A stretch of DNA of 64,000 nt, taken from assembly GCA_905479915.1 (NCBI GenBank), contig CAJQOH010000014.1, forward strand, positions 83,460-147,459, in the 5' to 3' direction. Below the pieces are notes generated by a model. It was not told the DNA's origin. It saw nothing but the letters and a program-made list of their open reading frames with translations, and searched no databases. Every line of letters starts with the position of its first letter. The first letter of the stretch is position 1. Origin of the DNA: an uncultured Flavobacteriales bacterium. Lineage in GTDB: Bacteria > Bacteroidota > Bacteroidia > Flavobacteriales_E > Vicingaceae. The position numbers and the translations under genes were made by a program. Below, in pieces: positions 35,559 to 44,275 of this stretch.

Positions 35559-35942
35559 ATGGCAGATTTAAATTTAGAAGGATCACCGAAAACACCAACG
35601 ATAGAGTTTAACTCAGGAAGTGGTTATTTATTAATTAGAGGAAGATCTATTCCTGAAAATTCAATTGAGTTTTATAAGCCTTTAATTGAATCTTTAGAAG
35701 CATATAACAATAGTTCTCAATCAAACACTAAGGTTGATATCCAATTAGAGTATTTTAATACTAGTTCTTCTAAGTGTATCTTAGATGTATTTAAGAAATT
35801 AGAAGCTATCAATTCTGGAAGTAGCGAAGTTGTAATTAACTGGTACTATGAAGAAGATGATGAAGATATGTTAGAAGCAGGAGAAGATTATCAAGCGATA
35901 ATTAATATCCCTTTTAAAATGATAGAAGTAGAGGAAGAGTAA
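35559..35942 (+). CDS. siaC: SiaC-family regulatory phosphoprotein (DUF1987), copy 1
   Basis: A 127-residue protein. The phospho-acceptor is predicted to be Thr68 in LEYFNTSSSK, the same position as in Pseudomonas SiaC. INWYYEEDDEDMLEAGEDY is the conserved acidic block. It is presumably phosphorylated by the upstream kinase and signals to an unknown target. A second copy is at 57138-57518. Confidence 0.9.
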   Translation: MADLNLEGSPKTPTIEFNSGSGYLLIRGRSIPENSIEFYKPLIESLEAYNNSSQSNTKVDIQLEYFNTSSSKCILDVFKKLEAINSGSSEVVINWYYEEDDEDMLEAGEDYQAIINIPFKMIEVEEE

Positions 35943-35956
35943 AAACTCTTTAACTC

Positions 35957-35991
35957 AAAAAAAGCCTAATAGTTTCTATTAGGCTTTTTTT
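35957..35991. terminator. Bidirectional terminator between siaC and PRTase gene
   Basis: Stem GCCTAATAG (35964-35972) pairs with CTATTAGGC (35976-35984), with A7 before and T7 after. It serves both convergent genes. Confidence 0.92.
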
Positions 35992-36011
35992 ATATATAAT
36001 GTTTTCAGTTT

Positions 36012-36518
36012 CTAATTAAGGAAAGCAGAGATCTTTGAGCCAGAAAATTCTACGGAAATATGATTCTGTACCGTTGTTGATAAAGATAAGCCAACATAAT
36101 GTGTTCCTATAGGGTACTTTTTATGGTTTCTATCTACCAAAACGGTTGTAGACATTTTCTTTATAGGGAAATCTAATAAATATTTTACTCCGTAAATAAG
36201 AGCCTTACCCGAGTTGAGTACATCATCAACCAAAATGATTACCTTATTGTTTAACATTTCTGTTGAAATATCGATTTTAGCTTCTTGAGTAATAGGACTC
36301 TCTTTGTCGATTGTAAGTTTAGCTAGTGTGATATTTATTTTGGATATTTTATTTAATTGATCTACCAATTTATTTGCAAACAAATACCCATTTTTAGCAA
36401 TACCAACAACGATAATTTCTTTTTCAGTATGATTATCTTCAAAAATTTGATAAGCAATTCTATTGATCTTCTGATAGATTTGCTCGTTATTAAGTATTAA
36501 TGTTTTATTGTTGGCCAT
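36012..36518 (-). CDS. PyrR-like phosphoribosyltransferase
   Basis: A 168-residue type I PRTase. The PRPP-binding motif is VIILVDDVLNSGKALIYG; EIIVVGIAKNGYLFANKL is the PPi loop region. It resembles PyrR or uracil PRTase-type proteins. No pyr genes are adjacent, so a regulatory role is unproven. It lies 4 bp after the S4-domain gene. Confidence 0.85.
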   Translation of the reverse strand: MANNKTLILNNEQIYQKINRIAYQIFEDNHTEKEIIVVGIAKNGYLFANKLVDQLNKISKINITLAKLTIDKESPITQEAKIDISTEMLNNKVIILVDDVLNSGKALIYGVKYLLDFPIKKMSTTVLVDRNHKKYPIGTHYVGLSLSTTVQNHISVEFSGSKISAFLN

Positions 36519-36522
36519 GGCA

Positions 36523-36735
36523 TTAACTAATTGTTATAGTGCTGTTTTGAAAAACAACCACATCACCAGTTCTTAATTTTTTTCGTTTTCTAAATTCAAC
36601 TTCATTGTTGCATTTAACTAAACCCTCTTCAACTACTATTTTTGCATCAGCTCCCGATTCAACAAGGTTCAATAGTTTTAATAGCTTTATTAGTTCAATA
36701 TATTCACTAGTTAAAGAGAAATTTTGTTGCTCCAT
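36523..36735 (-). CDS. S4-domain RNA-binding protein
   Basis: A 70-residue S4 fold: YIELIKLLKLLNLVESGADAK, then VKCNNEVEFRKRKKLRTGDVV. It belongs to the YbcJ/YlmH-like small S4 proteins that bind structured RNA. The ATG overlaps the stop of the hydrolase gene (TAATG). Confidence 0.87.
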   Translation of the reverse strand: MEQQNFSLTSEYIELIKLLKLLNLVESGADAKIVVEEGLVKCNNEVEFRKRKKLRTGDVVVFQNSTITIS

Positions 36736-37724
36736 TATTGTTCGTATTCTGGATCTAAGAAGTTTTTGATAATTTTATTAAACTCTTTTGGCGTTTCAAA
36801 GAAAGGGTAGTGACTACTTTTCTTAATAGTTTCTAATTTAGACCCTTTAATGTTGTCATGAATTAATTGTGTAGATTCAAAAGGCACATTGTCCAAATCT
36901 CCTGTTACGATTAATGTTGGACAGGTAATTTTATTTAATCCATCAACGATATTTAAATTAAAGTAAGTTCTTTCTAATAAACTATTTACAAGCATTAAAT
37001 TATTGGCTGATGTTTTATCAAAATTCATTGGTTCGTAAAGCTCTGTAACAGATTCTTGATTAACTAGGTTTACTTTGTCTCCAATTAGGATTGCCTTTTT
37101 AAATGCTTTTTCATCTCTATTTTCAAACTCAGCAGACATCATTGTTTGAACTAATATTTTTGTGTCTTCTTCAGATCTTTTTGCTTGCATGTTGCTAAAA
37201 GTTTCGTCAAAATAATTAGCATTACCAGGAGCAGGTGCAACTAAAATTAACCTATCTAAGTTTTGAGGATATTTCTTTGTATAGTTCATTGCCAATAAAG
37301 ATCCCCATGAATGTCCTAGTAAAGTTACTTTATCTAGTTTTAAGTGAGCTATGATAGCATCTAAATCCTCTACATAAGCTTCAATGTTTATACTCGTAGT
37401 ATCTTTAGGGAACTCAGTTCTACCACATCCTCTTTGATCGTAAAAAATAATTTGATAATCTTTGGCTAATTTTTGAAAGTGAGGTGTTAAATAATCATGA
37501 AATAACCCGGGTCCACCATGTAAAACAAGAAGTGGCTTTCCTGAACCTATTTTTTTTATATAGTGTTTAACACCATTTATTTCTACCGATTCTTCAAGTA
37601 TAGAAACTTCACTTTCTGCTTGAGTCGAACTGTTTGTTTCATCACTTTTATTTTCAGAGGTTCCACAGTTGGTCAATAGCACAGCTGAAGTGAACAGAAA
37701 CAAAGAGAAAAGTACTTTTTTCAT
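36735..37724 (-). CDS. Lipoprotein alpha/beta hydrolase, proline iminopeptidase-like
   Basis: A 329-residue protein with a lipoprotein signal (lipobox LLTNC, Cys20) and a Ser/Thr/Glu-rich linker. The fold follows: LVLHGGPGLFHDYL (oxyanion loop), FYDQRGCGRTEFP, nucleophile elbow GHSWGS, late Asp in VTGDLDNVPFE and His in KSSHYPFFE. HGGPG and DQRGxGRS are S33 peptidase marks. It acts in the periplasm or on the membrane surface. Confidence 0.9.
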   Translation of the reverse strand: MKKVLFSLFLFTSAVLLTNCGTSENKSDETNSSTQAESEVSILEESVEINGVKHYIKKIGSGKPLLVLHGGPGLFHDYLTPHFQKLAKDYQIIFYDQRGCGRTEFPKDTTSINIEAYVEDLDAIIAHLKLDKVTLLGHSWGSLLAMNYTKKYPQNLDRLILVAPAPGNANYFDETFSNMQAKRSEEDTKILVQTMMSAEFENRDEKAFKKAILIGDKVNLVNQESVTELYEPMNFDKTSANNLMLVNSLLERTYFNLNIVDGLNKITCPTLIVTGDLDNVPFESTQLIHDNIKGSKLETIKKSSHYPFFETPKEFNKIIKNFLDPEYEQ

Positions 37725-37779
37725 ATATATTAGAATCTAAAATTTGATCAAAGATAATAACAAATAGTTAATTTTAAAA

Positions 37780-38430
37780 TTAAACAGTTTTTAGATTTTC
37801 TATAGTTTCTATTGGGTTGTCTGATTTAAAAACAAAACTTCCAGCAACTAAAACGTCAGCACCACAATCAATTAGTTTTCTAGCGTTTTCTGAAGTGACT
37901 CCACCATCAATCTCTATAAGTGTTTTTGCATTCTTTTTAACAATCATTTCTTTTAAAGTACTTACCTTTTCATATGTACTTTCGATAAAAGACTGTCCTC
38001 CAAACCCTGGATTTACAGACATGATACAAACTAAATCTATATCTTGAATGATATTCTCTAAAACATTTACATTAGTATGAGGGTTTAAAGCAACTCCAGC
38101 TTTCATTCCTGCAGCCTTTATTTCTTGCAATGTTCTGTGCAAGTGGTTACAGACTTCATAATGTACTGTTAAAATATCTGCACCAACAGCTTTAAAGTCA
38201 TTAATATACTTTTGAGGTTCTACAATCATTAAGTGAACATCAAATGGTTTATTAGAAAACTTCTTAATGGCTTTAATTATTGGCATACCAAATGAAATGT
38301 TTGGAACAAAAACACCATCCATAACATCAATATGAAACCAATCAGCATTACTTTTTTCAAGCATTTCACTTTCGCTTTGAAGATTGGCAAAATCAGCAGC
38401 TAATATTGAAGGAGCAATTAAATGTGACAT
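37780..38430 (-). CDS. rpe: Ribulose-phosphate 3-epimerase
   Basis: A 216-residue TIM barrel. LIAPSILAADFANL, WFHIDVMDGVFVPNISFG, VMSVNPGFGGQSF-type VNPGFGGQSFI and the final EIDGGVTSENA with VAGSFVF are the family blocks. It interconverts ribulose 5-phosphate and xylulose 5-phosphate in the pentose phosphate pathway. Confidence 0.97.
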   Translation of the reverse strand: MSHLIAPSILAADFANLQSESEMLEKSNADWFHIDVMDGVFVPNISFGMPIIKAIKKFSNKPFDVHLMIVEPQKYINDFKAVGADILTVHYEVCNHLHRTLQEIKAAGMKAGVALNPHTNVNVLENIIQDIDLVCIMSVNPGFGGQSFIESTYEKVSTLKEMIVKKNAKTLIEIDGGVTSENARKLIDCGADVLVAGSFVFKSDNPIETIENLKTV

Positions 38431-38512
38431 AGAGTACTTTATTGAATTTATATTTTTACTATAAAAGAAAATGATTTTAAGAACTGTAAAGCTTTAAATA
38501 CATTTTCAAATT

Positions 38513-38520
38513 CAAAGGTA
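38513..38520 (-). promoter_or_regulatory. -7 box of rpe
   Basis: TACCTTTG on the minus strand matches TAnnTTTG, about 80 bp before the start codon. Confidence 0.4.
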
Positions 38521-38543
38521 AAAAAAGAGTAGGAGGATGAAAT

Positions 38544-38576
38544 TAAAAAAAGCGAATGTTTATTAACATTCGCTTA
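38544..38576 (-). terminator. Terminator of the rpoD gene
   Basis: Stem AAGCGAATGTT (38550-38560) pairs with AACATTCGCTT (38565-38575). On the minus strand a T7 tract follows the hairpin. Confidence 0.88.
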
Positions 38577-38616
38577 AACCTATTTTTCGGCATAAAACTA
38601 AACTACCTATCTATTA

Positions 38617-39486
38617 TTACCCCAAATAAGTTTTTAATAATTTACATCTAGAAGTGTGCTTTAACTTTCTTAGTGCTTTTTCCTTGATCTGTCGAACTCT
38701 TTCTCTTGTCAATTCGAACTCTTCTCCTATTTCTTCTAGAGATTGTGGTGATTTGCTGTTAATCCCAAAGTATAATCGTAATACTTCAGCTTCTCTATAG
38801 GATAAAGTAGAAAGAGACCGCTCTATTTCATTCCTTAAAGATTCTGTCATTAAATGTCTATCAGGATTTAATATTCCTTCTTTTTCCGTTAGTACATCTA
38901 ACATTGTGTTACTTTCTTCATCAGAAGATAGGGGAGCATCTACAGATACATGTCTACCAGAAATTTTCAAAGATTCCTTTACTTCATCTGTAGTTATCTC
39001 TAACATTTCAGCTACTTCGTAAATTGAAGGTTCTCTTTCATGTATTTGTTCTAATGAAGAGAATGTTCTGTTTATTTTCGTGATGTTTCCTATTTTATTT
39101 AAAGGAAGTCTTACAATTCTGGCCTGTTCAGCAATTGCTTGCATTATACTTTGTCTAATCCATCAAACAGCATATGATATAAATTTGAAACCACGCGTTT
39201 CATCAAAACGTTCTGCGGCTTTAATCAACCCAATATTCCCTTCATTAATAAGGTCTGATAAGTTTAATCCTTGATTTTGGTATTGTTTAGAGACTGAAAC
39301 AACAAATCTTAAATTGGCTTTAGTTAGCTTTTCTAAAGCATTTTTATCACCATCCCTAATTAACCGTGCTAATTCAGCTTCTTCCTCAGCAGTGATTAAA
39401 GATTCTTTAGAGATATCTTGAAGATATTTATCTAATGAAATAGTTTCTCTGTTGGTAACCTGTTTCGTAATCTTAAGTTGTCTCAT
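38617..39486 (-). pseudogene. rpoD: Primary sigma factor RpoD with internal TGA stop
   Basis: The full frame of 290 codons matches Bacteroidota RpoD in length and sequence. The first part (39486-39166) covers the N-terminus to region 2.3 ([29 protein letters not shown]). TGA follows at 39163-39165, where the family has the first Trp of YAVWWIRQ. The frame then resumes without shift (WIRQSIMQAIAEQARIVRLPL) through regions 3 and 4 (LTRERVRQIKEKALRKLKH). TGA serves as a stop in other genes here. Possible explanations: nonsense mutation in a paralogue, a two-piece sigma factor restarting at ATG 39144, readthrough or sequencing error. Confidence 0.85.
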
Positions 39487-39564
39487 AGAATTGTTTTAGG
39501 TTGTTGATCTATGGCAGTAAACGATTCGTCTAACTAAAAGTTACGTATATCTAAAAAAGTTTCA

Positions 39565-39600
39565 ATAAAAAAAGTCCTTTGCAAATTGCAAAGGACTTTA
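39565..39600 (-). terminator. Terminator of pnp
   Basis: A long stem AAGTCCTTTGCAA (39572-39584) pairs with TTGCAAAGGACTT (39586-39598). The minus-strand T7 tract is at 39565-39571. It lies just after the pnp stop. Confidence 0.9.
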
Positions 39601-39622
39601 TTATTGAGTTATCTTGTTGAAA

Positions 39623-41761
39623 CTAAGCTTCTTGCTTTACTGGTTTCTCTAATAAAACTTTTCGAGATAATTTTAGTTTTCCAGTTTTAGGATCAACGGC
39701 AATTAATTTTACGTCAATCATTTCACCTTCTTTCAATACATCTTCTACTTTTTCAACTCTTTCGTGTTTAATTTCAGAAATATGTAATAAACCATCTTTA
39801 CCAGGAATAATTTCTACGAATGCACCAAAGTTGGTGATTGATTTTACTTTTCCATTGTAAACTTCTCCAACTTCAGGAACAGCAGTAATTGCTTTTATTT
39901 TTCCTAAAGCAGCATTACTTGCCTCACTATCGTTTGACATTATAGAAACTTTACCAACACCATCTTCTTCTTCAACAGTAATTGTTGCTCCAGTTGATGC
40001 TTGCATTTCTTGAATAATTTTTCCTCCAGGTCCAATTATTGCTCCAATCATTTCTTTTGGTATAGTAACTTGAACGATTCTTGGAGTGTGAGGCTTTAAT
40101 TCAGTATTAGGAGCAGAAAGAGTTTTCCCCATTTCTCCTAAAATATGTAATCTTCCTTCTTTAGCTTGAGATAAAGCTTGTTCTAAAACTTCGTATGGTA
40201 AACCATCTACTTTGATATCCATCTGACAAGCAGTAATTCCATCAACAGTTCCAGTTACTTTAAAGTCCATATCTCCTAAGTGATCTTCATCTCCTAAAAT
40301 ATCAGATAATACAGCAAATTTTCCAGCTCCACCTTCAGTAATTAATCCCATTGCAATTCCAGAAACAGGTTTTTTCAATTTAATTCCGGCATCCATTAAA
40401 GCTAATGATCCTGCACAAACTGTTGCCATTGAAGAAGAACCGTTAGATTCTAATATTTCAGAAACAACTCTAATTGTATAAGGATTATCTTCTCCAGTAG
40501 GAAGCATTGGTTTGATAGCTCTTAAAGCTAAGTTACCATGCCCAACTTCTCTACGGCTAGTTCCTCTACTTGGTCTTGCTTCTCCAGTTGAGAAAGAAGG
40601 GAAGTTGTAGTGTAACATAAATCTTTCAGATCCTTCAGCAGTAACTTCGTCAACCATTTTAGCATCTCTATCATTACCTAAAGTAACAGTAGTTAAAGAT
40701 TGAGTTTCACCTCTAGTAAATACAGATGATCCGTGTGCACTTGGTAAATAATCTACTTCACTCCAAATAGGACGAATTTCATTTAATTGTCTACCATCTA
40801 ATCTTAATCTATCATTTAAGATTACATCTCTAACTGCAGCTTTTTGAACTGATTTGAAATACTGTCCGATTAAGAACTTATCAGCTTGATCTTCTTCACT
40901 TAAAGTAGCAACAAATTCTTCTTTTACTGCTCCAAATTTTTGACCTCTTAAAGCTTTGTCAGCAATAGATTCACCAGCAATAGCTCTACATTTATCGTAA
41001 CAAGCTGCTTTAATGTTATTGTACAACTCTTCGTTACTTCTTTCGTGGTTGTATGTTCTTTTAGTTTGAGCTGTTGCAATTTCAGCAGCTAAATCTAATT
41101 GTAATTGACATTGTTTTTTAATTTCGTCATGAGCAACTTTAATTCCTTCTAACATTGTAGCTTCAGAAACTTCGCTCATTTCTCCTTCTACCATCATAAT
41201 GTTTTCTGCTGTTGCAGCAACAATTAAATCAATAGCAGATTGTTCCATTTGAGATGGAGTAGGGTTAATTACCCAGTTCCCATCAACTTGTCCAACTCTT
41301 ACTTCAGATGTTGGTCCATTAAAAGGTATATCAGATACAGCAATCGCAGCAGAAGCTGCAAAACATGCTAAAGCATCAGCTTTAACTTCTGGATCATGAG
41401 AAATTAATTGTAATTCAACTTGTGTGTTGGCATGATAATCATCTGGGAAAAGCGGTCTTAATGCTCTATCAATTAATCTACATACTAATATTTCATTATC
41501 ATTTGGTCTTGCTTCTCTTTTTAAGAAACCTCCAGGTATTCTTCCTGCTGCAGCAAATTTTTCTTTATAATTTACTGTTAATGGTAAGAAGTCCATATCA
41601 TCACCAGCTGCTGCATCAGATACAACAGTAGCAAGGATCATAGTTTTACCCATAGTTAATACTACAGCTCCATTAGATTGTTTCGCTAATTTTCCTGTTT
41701 CAATTTCGATGGTCCTTCCATCACCTAACGTGTAGGATTTTTTAATTCCAATTTTTGACAT
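39623..41761 (-). CDS. pnp: Polynucleotide phosphorylase (PNPase)
   Basis: I chose ATG at 41761; upstream in frame there is only GTG at 41782. The 712-residue exoribonuclease has two RNase PH domains ([10 protein letters not shown] and [16 protein letters not shown] blocks), a KH domain ([20 protein letters not shown]) and an S1 domain ([26 protein letters not shown]). It degrades RNA from the 3' end with phosphate. It follows rpsO on the same strand, the usual order. Confidence 0.96.
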   Translation of the reverse strand: MSKIGIKKSYTLGDGRTIEIETGKLAKQSNGAVVLTMGKTMILATVVSDAAAGDDMDFLPLTVNYKEKFAAAGRIPGGFLKREARPNDNEILVCRLIDRALRPLFPDDYHANTQVELQLISHDPEVKADALACFAASAAIAVSDIPFNGPTSEVRVGQVDGNWVINPTPSQMEQSAIDLIVAATAENIMMVEGEMSEVSEATMLEGIKVAHDEIKKQCQLQLDLAAEIATAQTKRTYNHERSNEELYNNIKAACYDKCRAIAGESIADKALRGQKFGAVKEEFVATLSEEDQADKFLIGQYFKSVQKAAVRDVILNDRLRLDGRQLNEIRPIWSEVDYLPSAHGSSVFTRGETQSLTTVTLGNDRDAKMVDEVTAEGSERFMLHYNFPSFSTGEARPSRGTSRREVGHGNLALRAIKPMLPTGEDNPYTIRVVSEILESNGSSSMATVCAGSLALMDAGIKLKKPVSGIAMGLITEGGAGKFAVLSDILGDEDHLGDMDFKVTGTVDGITACQMDIKVDGLPYEVLEQALSQAKEGRLHILGEMGKTLSAPNTELKPHTPRIVQVTIPKEMIGAIIGPGGKIIQEMQASTGATITVEEEDGVGKVSIMSNDSEASNAALGKIKAITAVPEVGEVYNGKVKSITNFGAFVEIIPGKDGLLHISEIKHERVEKVEDVLKEGEMIDVKLIAVDPKTGKLKLSRKVLLEKPVKQEA

Positions 41762-41837
41762 AATTTTTGTTTGTGTACTCACTCGAGTACGATTTATATT
41801 GGTGCACCATGCACCACTTTTAATTGTTTACTATTTA

Positions 41838-41880
41838 ATAAAAAAAGGGGAGTAGCAATTAACTTGCGAGCTCCCCTTAA
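41838..41880 (-). terminator. Terminator of rpsO
   Basis: AAGGGGAG (41845-41852) pairs with CTCCCCTT (41871-41878), with an inner GCAA/TTGC pairing. The minus-strand T tract is at 41838-41844. It separates rpsO from pnp and may allow partial readthrough. Confidence 0.8.
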
Positions 41881-41911
41881 TTTTATGATTGAAGTAATGT
41901 TTTTTCAACGT

Positions 41912-42181
41912 TTACTTTCTAATTCCTAATTCTTTAATCAACTCTCTAAACTTAACAATATCTTTCTTTTTGTAATATGTTAATAAGCTTTTTCTCTTAC
42001 CAACTAAATCTAAAAGCGCTTTTTGAGTTCCGAAATCTTTACGGTTGTTTTTTAAGTGCTCAGTTAAGTGATTGATTCTGTGAGTAAATAATGCAATCTG
42101 ACCTTCTGTAGATCCAGTGTTTTTTGCATCACCACCAAATTTTTTGAAAATTTCTTCTTTTTTTTCTGTAGATAAATACAT
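41912..42181 (-). CDS. rpsO: 30S ribosomal protein S15
   Basis: An 89-residue protein: KKEEIFKKFGGDAKNTGSTEGQIALFTHRINHLTEHLKNN, then DLVGKRKSLLTYYKKKD. It binds 16S rRNA early in small-subunit assembly. Length is standard. Confidence 0.98.
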   Translation of the reverse strand: MYLSTEKKEEIFKKFGGDAKNTGSTEGQIALFTHRINHLTEHLKNNRKDFGTQKALLDLVGKRKSLLTYYKKKDIVKFRELIKELGIRK

Positions 42182-42226
42182 GCTAAAATTAATTTTAATG
42201 TTTGTTATGTATAATTTTTAAGGCTG

Positions 42227-42234
42227 CAAATGTA
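42227..42234 (-). promoter_or_regulatory. -7 box of rpsO
   Basis: TACATTTG on the minus strand matches TAnnTTTG, 45 bp before the start codon. Confidence 0.45.
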
Positions 42235-42256
42235 GGCATTTAATTAATAAATGCGC

Positions 42257-43102
42257 CTAATTGTTAAATAATTTAATGGATAGAGCGATTTTTTCTTTTA
42301 AATCTTTTCTTTCAACGATAAAGTCTAAAAATCCATGCTCTTGAACAAATTCTGAAGTTTGAAATCCTGCAGGCAAATCTTTACCTATAGTTTCTTTAAC
42401 AACTCTTGGCCCAGCAAATGCGATTAATGCTTTTGGTTCAGCAATATTAATATCTCCTAACATTGCATAAGAAGCAGTAACACCACCAGTTGTAGGATCA
42501 GTTAATAATGAAATGTATGGTACTTTTTCTTTTGCTAATAAAGATAGCTTAGCAGATGTTTTAGCCATTTGCATTAAAGAAAAAGCAGCTTCCATCATTC
42601 TTGCTCCACCAGATTTAGAAATCATTAGGAACGGAACTTTGTGTTTAATTGAATGATCAATTGCTCGAGCAATTTTCTCACCTACAACTGACCCCATAGA
42701 TCCACCAATGAAACTAAAGTCCATACAAGCAATAACAATGTCTTGTTTATCGATTTTTCCAGTAGCTGTTCTTACAGCATCTTTTAAATCACTTTTTTTC
42801 TGTGAAGATGAAATTCTATCTGTATACTTCTTTGTATCAGCAAACTCTAAAGGATCTCCTGAAGTCATGTTAGCATTTAATTCTTTGTATTTATTATCGT
42901 CAAATAATATTTTGAAATACGATTTAGAATCAATTTTACCATGGTAAGAACATTCTGCACAAACATTTAAGTTTTCTACATATTCTTCATTTGAAACAAC
43001 AGATTTACATTCAGGACATTTAAACCAAAGTCCTTCGGGAGTTTCTTTCTTCTCGTTTGTTGGAGTAACAACCCCTTGTTTTCTTCTCTTAAACCAACCC
43101 AT
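42257..43102 (-). CDS. accD: Acetyl-CoA carboxylase carboxyltransferase subunit beta
   Basis: A 281-residue protein with the N-terminal zinc ribbon (CPECKSVV and CAECSYHG, residues about 29-53) and a crotonase-fold carboxyltransferase domain ([33 protein letters not shown]). It works with AccA to make malonyl-CoA for fatty acid synthesis. Confidence 0.96.
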   Translation of the reverse strand: MGWFKRRKQGVVTPTNEKKETPEGLWFKCPECKSVVSNEEYVENLNVCAECSYHGKIDSKSYFKILFDDNKYKELNANMTSGDPLEFADTKKYTDRISSSQKKSDLKDAVRTATGKIDKQDIVIACMDFSFIGGSMGSVVGEKIARAIDHSIKHKVPFLMISKSGGARMMEAAFSLMQMAKTSAKLSLLAKEKVPYISLLTDPTTGGVTASYAMLGDINIAEPKALIAFAGPRVVKETIGKDLPAGFQTSEFVQEHGFLDFIVERKDLKEKIALSIKLFNN

Positions 43103-43136
43103 ATAATTAAAAAATTAAGATTTGGAAATTTCCAAT

Positions 43137-44204
43137 TTATAGTGTGTTCACATTGTTTAAATCTTCGAAAGCTTGTTTTAGTCTAGCTTTAAAAGTTAAT
43201 TCACCCTCACGTAACCATTTTCTAGGGTCGTAATATTTTTTATTAGGAATATCATCTCCATCTGGGTTACCAATTTGTGAATTCAAATAATCAACCTTAC
43301 TTGTAATATATTCTCTTACTCCTTCAGTAAATGCATATTGCATATCTGTATCAATGTTCATTTTTATAACACCGTAACCAATAGCTTCCTTAATTTCTTC
43401 TAATGTAGAACCAGATCCTCCATGAAAAACAAAATCGATTGGATTGTTTCCTGTATTGTATTTTTCTTGAATAAATTCTTGAGAGTTTTTCAATATAATA
43501 GGAGTTAACTTAACATTTCCTGGTTTGTAAACTCCGTGTACATTTCCAAATGCAGCAGCAATCGTAAATCTATGACTAACTTTAGAAAGCTCTTCATAAG
43601 CATAAGCTACTTCTTCTGGTTGAGTATATAATAAGTTATTATCTATATCTGTATTGTCAACACCATCTTCTTCACCACCAGTAATTCCTAACTCTATTTC
43701 TAAAGTCATACCGATTTTACTCATTCTTTCTAAATACTTTTTACAGATCTCAATGTTTTCTTCAATAGGTTCTTCAGATAAATCTATCATATGAGAACTG
43801 TATAAAGGTTTACCTGTTTGCTTGAAATGTTCTTCACCAGCATCTAATAAACCATCAATCCAAGGCAATAATTTTTTTGCACAATGATCTGTATGTAAAA
43901 TAACAGGAATACCATAAGCTTCAGCTAATAGGTGCACATGCTTTGCTCCAGCAATAGATCCTAGAATAGCAGCTTTTTCATTCTCATTACTTAGACCTTT
44001 ACCAGCATTAAATTGTCCACCACCATTAGAAAATTGAATAATCACCGGAGCATTTAAATCTTTTGCCGTTTCTAGAACTCCATTAACAGAGTTGTTACCA
44101 ACAACATTAACTGCAGGTAATGCAAATTTTTTAGCTTTAGCTAGTTCAAATACTTTTTGAATATCGTCTCCAGAAACTACGCCTGGTTTAATTGTTCCAC
44201 TCAT
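43137..44204 (-). CDS. fbaA: Class II fructose-bisphosphate aldolase
   Basis: I chose ATG at 44204 (MSGTIKPGVVSGDD); the longer frame extends through the promoter. The 355-residue Zn enzyme has LHTDHCAKKLLPWIDGLLD (catalytic Asp and zinc His), LEIELGITGGEEDG, the zinc His in AAFGNVHGVYKPG, and FVFHGGSGSTLEEI. It cleaves fructose 1,6-bisphosphate in glycolysis. Confidence 0.96.
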   Translation of the reverse strand: MSGTIKPGVVSGDDIQKVFELAKAKKFALPAVNVVGNNSVNGVLETAKDLNAPVIIQFSNGGGQFNAGKGLSNENEKAAILGSIAGAKHVHLLAEAYGIPVILHTDHCAKKLLPWIDGLLDAGEEHFKQTGKPLYSSHMIDLSEEPIEENIEICKKYLERMSKIGMTLEIELGITGGEEDGVDNTDIDNNLLYTQPEEVAYAYEELSKVSHRFTIAAAFGNVHGVYKPGNVKLTPIILKNSQEFIQEKYNTGNNPIDFVFHGGSGSTLEEIKEAIGYGVIKMNIDTDMQYAFTEGVREYITSKVDYLNSQIGNPDGDDIPNKKYYDPRKWLREGELTFKARLKQAFEDLNNVNTL

Positions 44205-44222
44205 TGTTATAAATTTGGATGG

Positions 44223-44230
44223 CAAAGTTA
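44223..44230 (-). promoter_or_regulatory. -7 box of fbaA
   Basis: TAACTTTG on the minus strand matches TAnnTTTG, 18 bp before the start codon at 44204. Confidence 0.45.
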
Positions 44231-44275
44231 ATATAAAATGATAAGTTGGTATACATCTGAAGTAGAAAATATTAT

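Noticed and set aside
39163..39165. TGA read as tryptophan by an altered genetic code
   Set aside because: TGA ends other intact genes in the window (for example at 6021-6023 and at 22107), so a general reassignment is unlikely.
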